From Prochilodus magdalenae (Eukaryota > Chordata > Actinopteri > Characiformes > Prochilodontidae), in assembly GCA_024036415.1 (NCBI GenBank), contig JAMWET010000031.1, positions 62,001 through 126,000 on the forward strand: a DNA stretch of 64,000 nt. Direction: 5' to 3'. The notes beneath the pieces are model-generated. The model searched no databases. It saw only the letters and a program-made list of their open reading frames with translations, and had not been told where the DNA came from. Shown here piece by piece: positions 45,630 through 56,497 of this stretch. Positions within the stretch are counted from its first letter, which is position 1. Each line of letters starts with the position of its first letter. The position numbers and the translations under genes were made by a program.

Positions 45630-47805
45630 GTGATGAGGCTAAAGTTGGTTACTTATTCGCCAATTTCTCATTTGCATTTTCCGTTAAATGGTGCAGCAGT
45701 TGCATTCTATCGCCTGTAGATGACGAATGCTTTTTGTGAATAAAATCGCCAGTATTTTCCTTCAATAAAAAAGGAAAACACATTGAGTGTCCAAGCTTAA
45801 AATATGTACAAGAGACATGTTCTCAATCCACACATTCTTCATAGTGCATAGAAGCTTCATGCTTCAAATTTTCTATAATTGTCCTTTGAACACATGTTTG
45901 TAAACAGAATGCATCTGACACATGGTACTTTTGTGGTACTTCATTAAACTTTATCTTCCTGTTTCCTGATTTTCAAAATGTCTCAGAAATCTGATATTTA
46001 GCTTTCATTCACTAATTAACTGACTATAAAATTTCTTAAGAAGAAGAAGTTTTTTTTAAATCTGTGAACATGGCATGGTGTTGGCATGTTATACCCTTTT
46101 GGTTTCATAAAGCTTTGTCTTCTGATTCTTAAAACTTCTCAATACCTCATATTCAGGTTTAACACATAATACAACTAATTATCAAAATTCAGCTGAGGTG
46201 AACATTTTCCTGTTGATGCACTGTTCTGGTTTACTCATCATGTTCTGAAAATGGAATTATTTCATGTTTCGAGGCATAGGATCTCTAAAACCAGAAGAAA
46301 AAACATGACATAGTCAGACCTTTGGGCAAGAGTAGACAAACATATTTGTTGTTTTCTGATGTTATTTTGATTTCATCAGGATTATCTAAATGCCATATCA
46401 CCTGCACTTCTAAACAGGTAATACAGTAAAGATATAGCAAGTCCTAGAATGGGTAAGGCCTCTGCTTGTGTTGCTGCTGGAAATCTATTGTTTTTGTGAA
46501 GCTAGCAGAGGTCACTTACTTCTGTGTAGATTGCCCAATAAAATAACATCTGACTTTTTATGATCAATAATGTCCATGGCAATCTTTTAAAGACAGGTAC
46601 CCTGTTTTCACTATGGCCCTTTAACTTGCCATTTAATAGTTTTTCTAAGATGTGAACTAATTTAATAAATTGTTTTTTGTTGTCTATAGAACCACCATTA
46701 AAATATAACACATATAAATACTACATTAGACTGTAGAAATCCTGAATATTTTATTGTAGTACTTATGTTGTGATCTTATCATCATGGCATATCAGGCTAT
46801 AGACTTGTAGAGTCTATAGAGCTTTCTGCTTATTTCACATAGACTAATTCCTGGATATAATACTCGAAATGTCTCAGGAATCTGTTGTTCAGGTTTTACA
46901 AGTTTTACACGTTTTACACAAATTCAGCATTTCACATGGCATGTTAGGATATGTGTAGGCACCTTTTGTACACGTGGTTATTATAAGGGTTATTTCCATT
47001 TTATATGTTTCAATAAATAAATATTCCTGGGCTCTCTATCTGTTGTTATTATTAAAGAAATTATCTTTTAACTTTACACAGTGACTACTGCACAGTAAAA
47101 TCTGTGGTTCAGGCAGATACCATATTATGAAGCCATAGAAAGACACAAAAAAACACTACATTATGGTTTTATAGGTTTGAGAGTATTTACTTAACCATTC
47201 TCAAATAATTCTAAATCAGCTACTTCCAGCTAATACCTAGTTCAGCTAATTAATCTAAAATTAAATCACTAAATCACAGAAATCTCAGCAGGTTCTTGCT
47301 GACAAATTAATACATATCATATGTTCACAGGCTGATTATTGAAGAATTCTGCAGTAAATGTTTTTCTTCTTCATGATTTTAATAGTCAGTTAGTCAGTGA
47401 GTGAAACTCTCCAGAAGGTTTGCATCTGTGCCGGAGCAGGGCAAATGATCCAGCAAAAATTCTAATTCTTCAGAAATTTGATAGTCAGTTCGTGAGCACA
47501 ATATGCCCTCAATATTTAGTTATTATTTACTTATTCTTAATTTTAAATCTATGCTTTAAATCTAAGCATGCGTGGGCCGAAGACGTATCTTTGTAAAACT
47601 TTGTACATATTTTATGCTTTGACTGTCACTGTGTTTTTTTTACCATTTTATTCAGGGGATTTACTCTTGATCTCATTCACGATCAGCATTTGCTGTGTTA
47701 AAACTCGCCATCTACAGGCAATATAATGTAACTGCTGCACCACTTAAGGTGGAATAGGAAACGCAAATAAGAACCTGGCAAATAAGGAACCAACTTCCAC
47801 CTCGT
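45630..47805. mobile_element. 2.2-kb DNA element inserted in the LINE, 6-bp target duplication
   Basis: Flanked by CTTGTA on both sides (45624-45629 and 47806-47811). The ends form imperfect inverted repeats of about 130 bp: GATGAGGCTAAAGTTGGTTA at the left, and GACGAGGTGGAAGTTGGTTC at the right in reverse complement. Both continue to a GGTGCAGCAGTT and GCCTGTAGATG block. The interior is non-coding, with several AATGTCTCAGAAATCTG-like repeats. The superfamily is unknown. A related end fragment (CCATTCCACCTTAATGGTGC) sits at about 2219. Confidence 0.8.
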
Positions 47806-48150
47806 CTTGTAACGTCTCTTCTGAGCACGACGCTCCACGCCGGCACGTTTCCCCTGTCTGCGCCTCCTCAGTTCCCCCGGAGAAGCGGTGTGGCTAAGGG
47901 CTAGCAGCTGTTCTCTGGTGCAAACAACGGAGCGGTGGCTCTCCTCAAGCGCCCCCGAAGCGAACGCAAACAGAAAGGGCCAAAACAAGCAGAAAAGGCA
48001 TAATGTCCCGGGCATGATTAAAATAAATACTATAGACAAAGTAAAACTATTTAGAAAAAAAGAAGATGAAAAGAGGAAAAAAGACGAAGTCGAAGACGAG
48101 CTGCTGTAACTGGCTGCCACTCGAGTGTTATAAGCAGTGTAGAAGATGAA
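47806..48150 (-). pseudogene. Same LINE, 5' part
   Basis: Minus strand. REQLLALSHTASPGELRRRR and KRAGVERRAQKRRYK match the start of a Jockey/CR1-type LINE ORF2, where a basic RRR-x(n)-RRYKP block leads into LPSV(I/V)MGN(V/I)RSL (family knowledge). The frame runs from RRYK into the inserted element at the CTTGTA duplication; PVLPSVIMGN resumes at 45623. This shows that 43980-45629 and 47806-48150 were once contiguous. Confidence 0.75.
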
Positions 48151-48528
48151 TTACAAATGAAATAAAACATGTAATTAAGTTAGGATTTTTTTTTTAAGTT
48201 AGGAAAATAGTCTGTAGGAAATAGCACACCTAAGGTATGTTCTCATCATCAGGATAAACATAAAGCGCTTTGTTTACATATTGCCACTGAAATAAAGATC
48301 TTGTTCTGCTTACTATTTTGCTGGATGCTGGTCATAGCCATGTAAAGGTTGCTGTGGTGATAAAACGTTTATATAAACTTAAGTCTTTTCACTCTCTCTT
48401 AATTATTTAAGGTAAAAAAACAAAAACATGACAATTAAAAAAATCATTGTTCATGGCTTCATTGTTTTTACGATTTTTAGTACATTTGTAGAAGGCTGTG
48501 AGTTTTGACAGTTGTATGTGTGTTGTAG

Positions 48529-49041
48529 GTGAGCTCCCTTGGCCAAGAGGTAGCTGAGCTGGGACGGGTAATGCGAAGTCTGACCTTGCTCATGGAATCA
48601 ATGTTGACCTCTTCGCAAACACCCAAGATCTGCAGCCCACTCTGTACCCCGGGACACCCGTCACCGTCCTCCAAACAATCTGAAGGCCAAGTTACACCTT
48701 GGATCATTTTCCCCGCTCCTGCACAGATGCAAACCGTTAGGCCTCCTGGAGAGTTTGCACCCATGAAGGCACAGGAACCAGAGATTTGCCAATCTACAGC
48801 TCCCTGTCCTTCAAAAATTTCACACCATGTTGCCCTCTCCACTTCACCGCTTACAGATCTCTCCACTGGGGATCTTTTACCCAGATCACCCCTTAGCAGA
48901 CCTAGTACCATTAGAAGTCGTCCACAGAGTCTAGAAAAACCAGCTGTGCACCTCCACATACGACATAACCCTGGAACTCCACCCAGAGTTGGCCAAACAT
49001 CACTAGGACAGGAGACAGCTTACAGGTCCCTGACTTTGTAG
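48529..49041 (+). CDS. kcnh8: kcnh8-like channel, last coding exon
   Basis: Last coding exon, from the acceptor TTGTAG at 48528 to the TAG at 49039-49041; 170 codons. It opens VSSLGQEVAELGRVMRSLTL LMESML, continuing the coiled coil from the previous exon in the same heptad register. The rest is a Pro/Ser/Thr-rich, probably disordered tail that ends TAYRSLTL. Human KCNH8 has roughly 230 residues after the coiled coil (from memory), so the fish tail is shorter. The tail has little recognisable conservation beyond Cys-Ser-Pro and Pro-Ser clusters. The stop is followed closely by an AATAAA, so the 3' UTR may be short. Confidence 0.85.
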   Translation: MSSLGQEVAELGRVMRSLTLLMESMLTSSQTPKICSPLCTPGHPSPSSKQSEGQVTPWIIFPAPAQMQTVRPPGEFAPMKAQEPEICQSTAPCPSKISHHVALSTSPLTDLSTGDLLPRSPLSRPSTIRSRPQSLEKPAVHLHIRHNPGTPPRVGQTSLGQETAYRSLTL

Positions 49042-49140
49042 CAATAAAATTTGAATATATAAGTAATCTTCAGTGGAGAGCCCATGGAGCACAGGAACCC
49101 AGAGCTATACTGAGCTATGTAGATGAAATCACACAATAAA
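49042..49140 (+). promoter_or_regulatory. kcnh8 3' UTR with candidate poly(A) signals
   Basis: AATAAA occurs at 49043-49048, immediately after the stop codon, and again at 49135-49140. The second leaves a UTR of about 100 bases and looks the more plausible cleavage signal. No cDNA is available to choose between them, and a longer UTR using a more distal site cannot be excluded. Confidence 0.4.
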
Positions 49141-50222
49141 AGCCATGAAGGATTTTTTTTTACTAATTTAAATGCACAATTAAATGGAAGACACTAAAGG
49201 AACTTGTTTTACCTATTTTTCAGTGCTGTATCACAGATATATTTAACACCAATGATCATATTCCATCTCTGACCAGACCACTTTTAATTCCAAGTCTAAA
49301 CAAATTCAATCTAGAAAGCCATACATCATTTCAATATACACATTCACCAGAGAGTAATCACCTTCATCCCTTGGATTCCAGTATAGACTTTTAATTTTAT
49401 ATGATTGATCCAACCCGATTTATCCAAGTTTGTCTTGGTTAGTTTAATGAGCTGTGTTAGGTTTGAATAATTACAGGACTACAGATCTTCAGGAGTAGCA
49501 TTGGTTACCATTGCTGGAACCCTTTAAAGTATTTACACTATGCACAGAAAGATGCTTTGGAGAAATTTATTAACCACGTGGAATAAGGCTTCTATAAAAG
49601 GTCTATTCAGACCACTTTACCAGTAAAAATGCCTCTGGAGGATATTTCTTTCAAAGAGCTCCTTACATGCACCTTATCCCATTGCAGAAATGTGCAGAAA
49701 TCCCATTGTGTTGTAATCAAGAGGCATTCAAGAGCTTCACCTTTACAGTTACTAAACAAGCATAGCTGAGTTTAAGGACCAGTTGTAAAGGGGCATTAAA
49801 GCCTAAAAACAAAGGTTGATATATTATTTGTTGTGTTATCCATTATTCTATAATATGCACATTTTTTTGTGTTGGTATATCATTAATTTCCCTACTACAG
49901 TGCCTTGCAGGCATTATCTAAATATGTAAGAGCCTTTTTTTAGAATTAAGAAATTTAACCAAGGTCAGATGTCTAGATAGTCAACAGTGTTTTAACTAAA
50001 TTACTAATTACTTTTCATATTTTGATAGGATTTCCCTACTGATTACTTCCTGAAAAAGCACTACTTACTGCTAGTTTACTTATTTAGTGACATTTTACTC
50101 TATAAGAGCATTTCTTAACCCTGTCCCTTTAGTTTCTGCCTGTTTATTTTTAAAACGTGTAAAAGGGGTCAGTATTGTGTAGCAGTAGGTCATTGAGACA
50201 CTTTGTAGAGCTATTAGGTACG
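49141..50222. other. Intergenic, no gene seen
   Basis: Sequence downstream of kcnh8 up to the hAT element. No coding signal recognised. Confidence 0.4.
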
Positions 50223-50230
50223 ATAAAAAA

Positions 50231-51003
50231 TAGGGCTGTACCCGACTCAGCCCGTCTTGGTCGACGATTCGACTATTCGTTCACGTTTTTTCCTTCATGT
50301 TACATTATCTAGTAATAAGTAAATCAATTTGCACACGTTACATATCTGATGTCCTCCTCATTTAGAAAGTCAGCAGAGTCACAGGAACATATGTCTGAAC
50401 TAAAGAGTCGTGGCGTATGATGATCGATCTGAACTGGAGCCTGATTTAATTACAGGATAAAGCGTCGGGCAGCAGCTCGAATTTATGCTAAACATTAGCG
50501 CTTATTTGACTGTACTTATCTTTAAATAAAGATAATCTTAGCTGTAGGTGAATAAATAAGCATATCTGTAATTTAGGTTCTAAAATAATGTAATTATAAT
50601 GAAACGAACGTCTCCGGTCCGTTTCTCCTTCACCGCAAACAGCCGTTATGTCACGGAAGACAGCTGACTTGTTTGGAGCAGTGTTGGACGTCTGACTAAA
50701 TGACGAGCAGAATTCGGTTTAATTTGTTCGGATTCTCTTCTTCAAAACCTCCTCCAGACGTTCTCTGAGACATCGCTCCCCCGCCAGCGCACGGTGTCAC
50801 GTGGATTTAATTTTTTAGCAAGCATGCTCATAGCCCAGCTAGAACTTACATATATATATTTATTATTCCCCTTTTAATAATTATTAAAATCTCTTTCTTA
50901 ATTCTTAAAGTTCTTGTGCATTTTTATAAACTTTAGTCTATGGGGGAAAAAGGTCACTGTTGTTAGTCGACTTGAGGGGTCTCAGTCCACTTAAAAAGCC
51001 CTA
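50231..51003. mobile_element. Non-autonomous hAT-like element
   Basis: Ends TAGGGCTGTACCCGACT and (reverse complement) TAGGGCTTTTTAAGTGGACT are short imperfect inverted repeats. They are flanked by ATAAAAAA (50223-50230) and ATAAAAAG (51004-51011), seven of eight bases matching. An 8-bp duplication and TAGGG-type ends fit hAT elements. There is no transposase inside its 773 bp. Confidence 0.7.
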
Positions 51004-51011
51004 ATAAAAAG

Positions 51012-53264
51012 CATGAAGGTCACCTTCACATTATGTGTTTCTTTCAGTCTGTCTGACTGTTTGTCTTTGCATTTTTTCTTTAGATGCCCTTCAGGGCAGG
51101 AGACAAGAACAGTAGGGACAGCTCTTACACAATGTGCATGTGTGTGCATGTTGGGCAATGAGGTTATTAAGGAACACACTCTGGAGCAAGAGCAATGTTA
51201 TTGATGCATGGATGGAATATGTTAAGGAAGGAGTTGAAGATGGGGAGGCTTATTGGTGTACTGGCACAGTGCAAGTTTAGTGAGGTGGGGGTGGTGGGAG
51301 TATGCTCTTTAGCTCTGGTCCTGGGGGTTGGGTTGCCTGTGGCAATGCAGCCCCTGCTGTCACTTGTCTCTTTCTGGCACAGACACGGACCACTCGCTGT
51401 GCCTGTTTTAGACTCTCTCTACCTTTCATTCTGTCTCTCTTTCTGTGTCTCTCCCTCTTTACCATATCCTCTTTAATATCATGTGCATGTGATCTTGTTA
51501 GTGTTACTATTTACTCCTTACTGCACTGTCTTAATAATATTAACCAACATTCTAGCTCTAGAATTGTTGATCAGTTCAAATAATGCAATACTATGACAGC
51601 ATCTTGCATTAAAACCTAAGTGCTTGCTGCAACAATGATGCAATCACACAGATTCCAGATTTTTTCCAGCTCTGTCCCTCTTTTAATAACAAAAAATTAT
51701 AATTAACCCCTGTATGCAGAGTGCACAAAATTTACTTTCTTTTTCAGTAACTAATGCAAAAAAAACCCCAAAAAAACAAAGCATAAAAGCAAACATTTGT
51801 AAAATATAAAAAAACCAATGCACAGAAAAATATTTTCGATTTCAGTCACCTCCTACTGTTCAGTTTTGGTCTGAACATATTTCTATTCTTCCTAGTCCAG
51901 AAGTAGGTTAAAGGCATCATGTCACAACAAAGTCATTTGATATTATTTTACAGTTACAGTTTAATACTTAAATGAACAACTGTGTACTTGTTTGTTTGTG
52001 TTTGTTAATCAAGTTCTTTTTATTCTTATGAATGCATATCTGACTATATTATAAAATAAATATATGTGGAAATTCACAAAATAAAAAAAAATGGGTGAAG
52101 AGACACTGTATCTCCTGCGGAAAATGAGGTAGGTGATTAAGGGACACAGGAAGGTCTTTTATCATAATTATTACACTGTGTGGCATGTAGTTAAGTAGGT
52201 TTAGTACGACTGATGTAAGTTGTAGTTGTGTCTACCCCTCTAAGGGTCTTGCATAAAGAGATTAATTATTTATATATTAAAGCTTTTAGCCTCCTGTTAA
52301 TGCCATGTCATTTTGATCATTCTAATTTAAGGTTATTAGGACTTTAATTTAGGGTTATTAATAGTAATAATAGCACTTTTGGTAAACTATTGCTTTAATT
52401 TTACAGACGCACTTTTCCATCTCTTGGCCAGTTATAGAAAGATATGCTGTTTTTTTTGCCCGAGCATAGGGGTATTTTATATTTATACGAATGTATCACA
52501 GCTAAAGATGTATTTTTGTACCTCAGAGACCTGGAATTCCATGACAAAAACAGTTTGTGCAATGTGTGTGTTTTTTTGTTTGTTGTTTTGTTTGTTTGTT
52601 TGTTTGTTTGCTTGGTTTTTTTTAGGGGAGTGAGGGTTGTTTTGGGGAAATTCTAGATGAAATGTGCAGTGTCTGGTTAGAGGGGCATTGCAATGCTATC
52701 CAGTATCTCAGTTCAAAACTCTCACTGTCTCTTTGGCTAAGTGAGACTCTGTCCAGCTGGGAATGTCACTGAATGACTTTAATCTTCTTTGATATGATAT
52801 TATTAGAGTAAAAACTTGCTAAATGCTAATAAATGTTTACTACTGTTTAGTTGATGTTATGGATTTTTCTCTTTATTTCCTCTCACAAATATTTTGTGCT
52901 GAAGAAATTCCACTACATTTTCAGGATGATATCTTAATGCCTCTGGTGCATTATACAAAATCAGGTTTGTAGCAAGGAAAGTTCTGACATGCGAAGTGTA
53001 ACCTTTTCAGGGTATTTATTGTCTCATTCTTGTTCTACAAACATAGTAAAATAGGATGAGTGCTGTAAGATTCACCAAGAAACACCAAGAGAGTTCATTA
53101 TAATGTTTTTATCATTTTTTCGATTGTCTGCATTTGCAAGCTTGCTTTTAATTTTCAGTAAATTTATATTACATGTTTTCTTTGTATTCATGTCAATGGT
53201 TTGTGTGCTGTAAATATCATAGTGGGAGTCAGTTAGTTAGTTCCTGTGTTCCCTCAGCTGTCTC
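51012..53264. other. Intergenic, no gene seen
   Basis: Includes an A-rich block near 51755-51780 and a (TTTG)n run at about 52571-52615. No other repeat or gene recognised. Confidence 0.4.
52571..52615. repeat. (TTTG)n simple repeat
   Basis: GTTT/TTTG tetranucleotide repeat with minor interruptions. Confidence 0.9.
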
Positions 53265-53352
53265 AATTAAACTTGGTTAACTGGGTTAGTTAGTAGCTAA
53301 GGGGGGTTATTTTTTCACACTAGCTAACTAACCCAGTTAACCAAGTTTAATT
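53265..53352. repeat. 29-bp perfect inverted repeat with 30-nt loop
   Basis: 53265-53293 is the exact reverse complement of 53324-53352. The loop contains a GGGGGG run. The arm is rich in GGTTAACTGGGTTAGTTAG motif repeats. It lies about 100 bp before the decayed Tc1 copy. Confidence 0.85.
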
Positions 53353-53439
53353 TACTGTTGGGTTCCATTCTACAAGCCACACCCAAGCCAAGTGTACAAG
53401 CCAGAACTACGTAATCTAAATTGTATAATTAAATAGATC

Positions 53440-54330
53440 CTGTCTGGCAGTGGGAAGCAGCTAAAGGCTCTCAAAAAGCGGCACCTGATGCCTCATTCCA
53501 AAAAGATTCAAAAACATATGAGAAAAAATTATGGAAACCTGCCAGTCTGAGAAAGTTATGAAGCATCTAGGTTTCCTAAGTTTTCTAATCGCAGTGAAAA
53601 CCATTATCCCCAAAAGGAGAAAATATGGAACCCTCCGAAGAGCATGCAGCCTAGCAAAATTCACCAAGAGATTACCAGTGACTCATCCAGGAGAATAAAA
53701 AAGAAACAGACATTTAAGCAACTGCAGACATCATTATTATGCTCAGTGTATATGATTCCTCAAAAAGAAAACGCGTCAATGGGAGATTTCCAGGGGGCAA
53801 ATCACCGCTGACCAAAAACAACACAATGGCTCATCAAAGACATCAGTTCTGTTACCTCTGGCACTTCACAAAACACTGCATTCCACTATAAGAACATGAT
53901 ACCAGCAATCAAATATGGTGAGGCTTTGTGGGTGTGGTACTATTTTGTTTTGCAAGACATGGATGACCTGTTATAATTGATGGCAAGATGAATTCTACTC
54001 ATTATTGGAAAATCCAGAAGAATAATGTCCATCCATCCGTTACTTAAGCATAGTTCAAAAAGATTCATGTTTTGTCCTGATAAGATGCTGTGGCATAACC
54101 TTACATGGGCAGTTCATTCTCAAAAACCCTTAAATGACATTGCAGTTGTTACTGCCATTAGTGGAACAGCCAATTATTTGAGGGCAGAGGTATTTTTTCA
54201 CATGGGTGATATGACTCTGGGAAAATATTTATCTTCTCTCCCCTCTTGTCTACCAAATATTTAAATTAGTTTGGACATTCTGAAACATTTAAATGTGACA
54301 AATTGGCAAAAACAGAAGAAATTTATTTTC
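53440..54330 (+). mobile_element. Decayed Tc1-like copy
   Basis: Retains the order of a Tc1-like element related to 36362: a start resembling MPHSKKIQKHMRK, a middle with CAATCAAATATGGTGAGGCT and TTTTGCAAGACATGGATGAC, a DKMLWHNLTWAVHSQKPLND segment near the C-terminus, and a TAAATTAGTTTGGACATTCT end. Termini are not clear and the frame is lost. Confidence 0.65.
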
Positions 54331-54506
54331 ACAGAGCTACAGTTAGTTACCTAAACAACAGAAAGTACTGCAGTATTCAGGACTTGATATGAGTCTGATT
54401 TACAGACTCACCCATTTTTCTCACCCATTGAAGCAAAAGATAACAGAAAAAATAACCGTTGCTTGGTAGTTTACCATAACAGGAAAAATATTGTTGATAG
54501 CAGTAG

Positions 54507-54540
54507 CCAATCAGCATTGTTGAAGAATCAGCAATAAAAT
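54507..54540 (+). promoter_or_regulatory. CCAAT box and AT-rich element upstream of a small ORF
   Basis: CCAATCAG at 54507-54514 and AATAAAAT at 54533-54540 precede the ATG at 54563 by about 50 and 25 bases. The spacing would fit a compact promoter, but such motifs arise by chance in AT-rich DNA. Confidence 0.25.
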
Positions 54541-54562
54541 AACGAGACAGAAGAAGAAAAAA

Positions 54563-54772
54563 ATGGCAGCAGTCAGGCTTGTTTTTATGTTTTTTTTAGT
54601 TTTGATAGCCGGCTTAGGTATATTAAAGGGCCCAGCTTACAGTGTTACAGAGCTTTGTGCGTTCACGTGTCTGAGACTTGATGATGTATCTGAATTAAGT
54701 GAAATACGTGATTGTGAAACTTACTTTCACAACAATTCATATATTTCATGGTCTAAAGCATGTAAACTGTAA
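54563..54772 (+). CDS. Candidate small secreted protein, 69 aa
   Basis: Not recognised. The ATG has A at -3 and G at +4. Residues 4-21 (VRLVFMFFLVLIAGLGIL) form a hydrophobic stretch after one Arg, as in a signal peptide. The remainder has four Cys (32, 36, 51, 67), one N-glycosylation sequon at 57-59 (NNS) and ends SWSKACKL. CCAAT-like upstream sequence is present. Against it: no splice partner, no visible homologue from memory, and it sits among decayed repeats. It could equally be a chance frame or the first exon of a longer gene. Confidence 0.25.
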   Translation: MAAVRLVFMFFLVLIAGLGILKGPAYSVTELCAFTCLRLDDVSELSEIRDCETYFHNNSYISWSKACKL

Positions 54773-55713
54773 AATATAATCATTTAAAAAAAAAGGTTTT
54801 ACCATTCAGGAGCCCAGACACTAAACTAGTTTAAAAATGCCCTGACTGCCTCCGTTATAAAACCTGTTTATTTATTTTTTTTGTTTGTTTGTTTTTTTTT
54901 GCTGTAGGAGTGTATTTACTGCCATGTACTGTATGTCCTTATCATGTTGTCCAGTTTTTACTGCTGTGCATGAGACAGATGTGTAGCGTGATCTTAACAG
55001 AGCACGACCACTTAGAGGCATGCCAGACACCAAAGGCGTGTGCCTCTCTGTCACCATGGCCATGGTCTATCTGAATAGAATAGCATGTGTTGACAAGTCC
55101 CCATGGTTACAACCAAAATGAATGGAGGTGAGCTAAGCAAAGGCCCGAGGACAGTAAGATACAGAAAAAGAGAAAAGAAAGAATATATAAAAGAACATCT
55201 ATCAATTAAAAAAAAAAAACAATAAACTGCTAAAAAAAAAATGTTTAATCCCAGTTTATGTAGTGCATATTTGAAAAGTAAGCTGCAAAAACACCTTTTT
55301 GTAAATTCACTGTTTTTGTGTTATGTCACAAAATCAATGTATTTACATAAAACTTCCTGTTTTGTCTACAACAGTTTAGTTATTAGCTAAAAAGAGTTTT
55401 AGCCAAAAATGCTTTCTGAACAATGCAAAATATAGGGTGGTAGTACATTTTGTTAATCTCAAAAGCGCAGCAAAAGTCAGTAATAAAAGTGAACTAAAAC
55501 TGAAGTTAAAAACCTAACTTATTTTAGTACAGCAAAATCAAAATCAGCAAAGTTACTAAATGTTGCTAAATAGTTATGCAACATATTAACTCATTACATC
55601 AGGAATCAGAGACAGATTTTGAAACAACTCCTATGAGTTGCCCCATTCTGTCAGTAGATGGCACAATGAGGTTTATTAATTATCTGCAGTCCAAGTATCG
55701 CTTTTACGATTGT

Positions 55714-55774
<61 letters not shown>
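55714..55774. repeat. (GATA)n microsatellite at a LINE end
   Basis: About 15 GATA units immediately at the 3' end of the minus-strand LINE fragment that follows, suggesting it grew from the LINE tail. Confidence 0.95.
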
Positions 55775-55775
55775 T

Positions 55776-56348
55776 ATGAGTGTGGAAAAGTGTAATGTCC
55801 AGCTGGTGCTCAGTTGCCCAGCAAACTGCGGCATAACAGACAGCACCCGCACCAACAGACTGGTAGAGGATCTTCAACATCTTCCAGCACACATTGAAAG
55901 GACCTGCGCCTTCTCAAGAAGTAGGGTCTGCTCCTCCCCTTCTTGTACAGAGTCTCCGTGTTGGCCTTCCAGTCAAGTTTGTTGTCGAGCAGGACACCCA
56001 GGTATTTCTAGGTATATACCAGCTCCACTTTCTGACCTATGATGGTAATGGGGCTGGTCGTGGACCTCATCCTCCTGAAGTCCACCACCGTCTCCTTTGT
56101 CTTGGTCACACTGAGGAGGAGATGGTATCTTGCACTCCACTCCACAAAGCTATTCACAAGGTCTCTGTATTCTCTATCTTGCCCATCCCTGATGCACCCG
56201 ACCACCACAGAGTCGTCAGAAAATTTCTGAAGGTGGCAGAGGTCTGACCTGTACTGGAAGTCCATGGTGTACAGGGTAAAGAGAAAAGGGGAGAGCACAG
56301 TTCCCTGTGGTGCTCCAGTGGTACTGACTGAGTTCTCTTGCTTTACAT
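55776..56348 (-). pseudogene. 5'-truncated Jockey/CR1-type LINE
   Basis: Minus strand, about 127 codons open: STTGAPQGTVLSPFLFTLYT (B box), then QKFSDDSVVVGCI where the YADD catalytic box is expected and reads FSDDS. SVTKTKETVVDFRR and ITIIGQKVELVYT follow in the thumb. The rest is 3' UTR. The fragment starts within the RT domain, so it is a 5'-truncated insertion. Confidence 0.8.
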
Positions 56349-56497
56349 CAACTAATAGATGTGTGTCTAATAGCATGAACACAGTGTGCAAAACTCCAGC
56401 AGCACCGCTGTATCTTATCTACTTGTAACAGCATAACAGTGTTACTGCAGCTCAAGAATGATGCACCACCATAATAATACCTGCTCTGTGGTGCAGT
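56349..56497. mobile_element. Fragment of the 34508 MITE family
   Basis: GTGTGTCTAATAG and TAATAATACCTGCTCTGTGG match the centre of the MITE at 34508-35033. Both termini are missing. It is cut at 56497 by the start of the hAT-type relic. Confidence 0.65.

Noticed and set aside
47698..48120. 140-codon minus-strand ORF as a host gene
   Set aside because: It is a chimera of a LINE ORF2 start and the end of an inserted DNA element, joined at the CTTGTA duplication.
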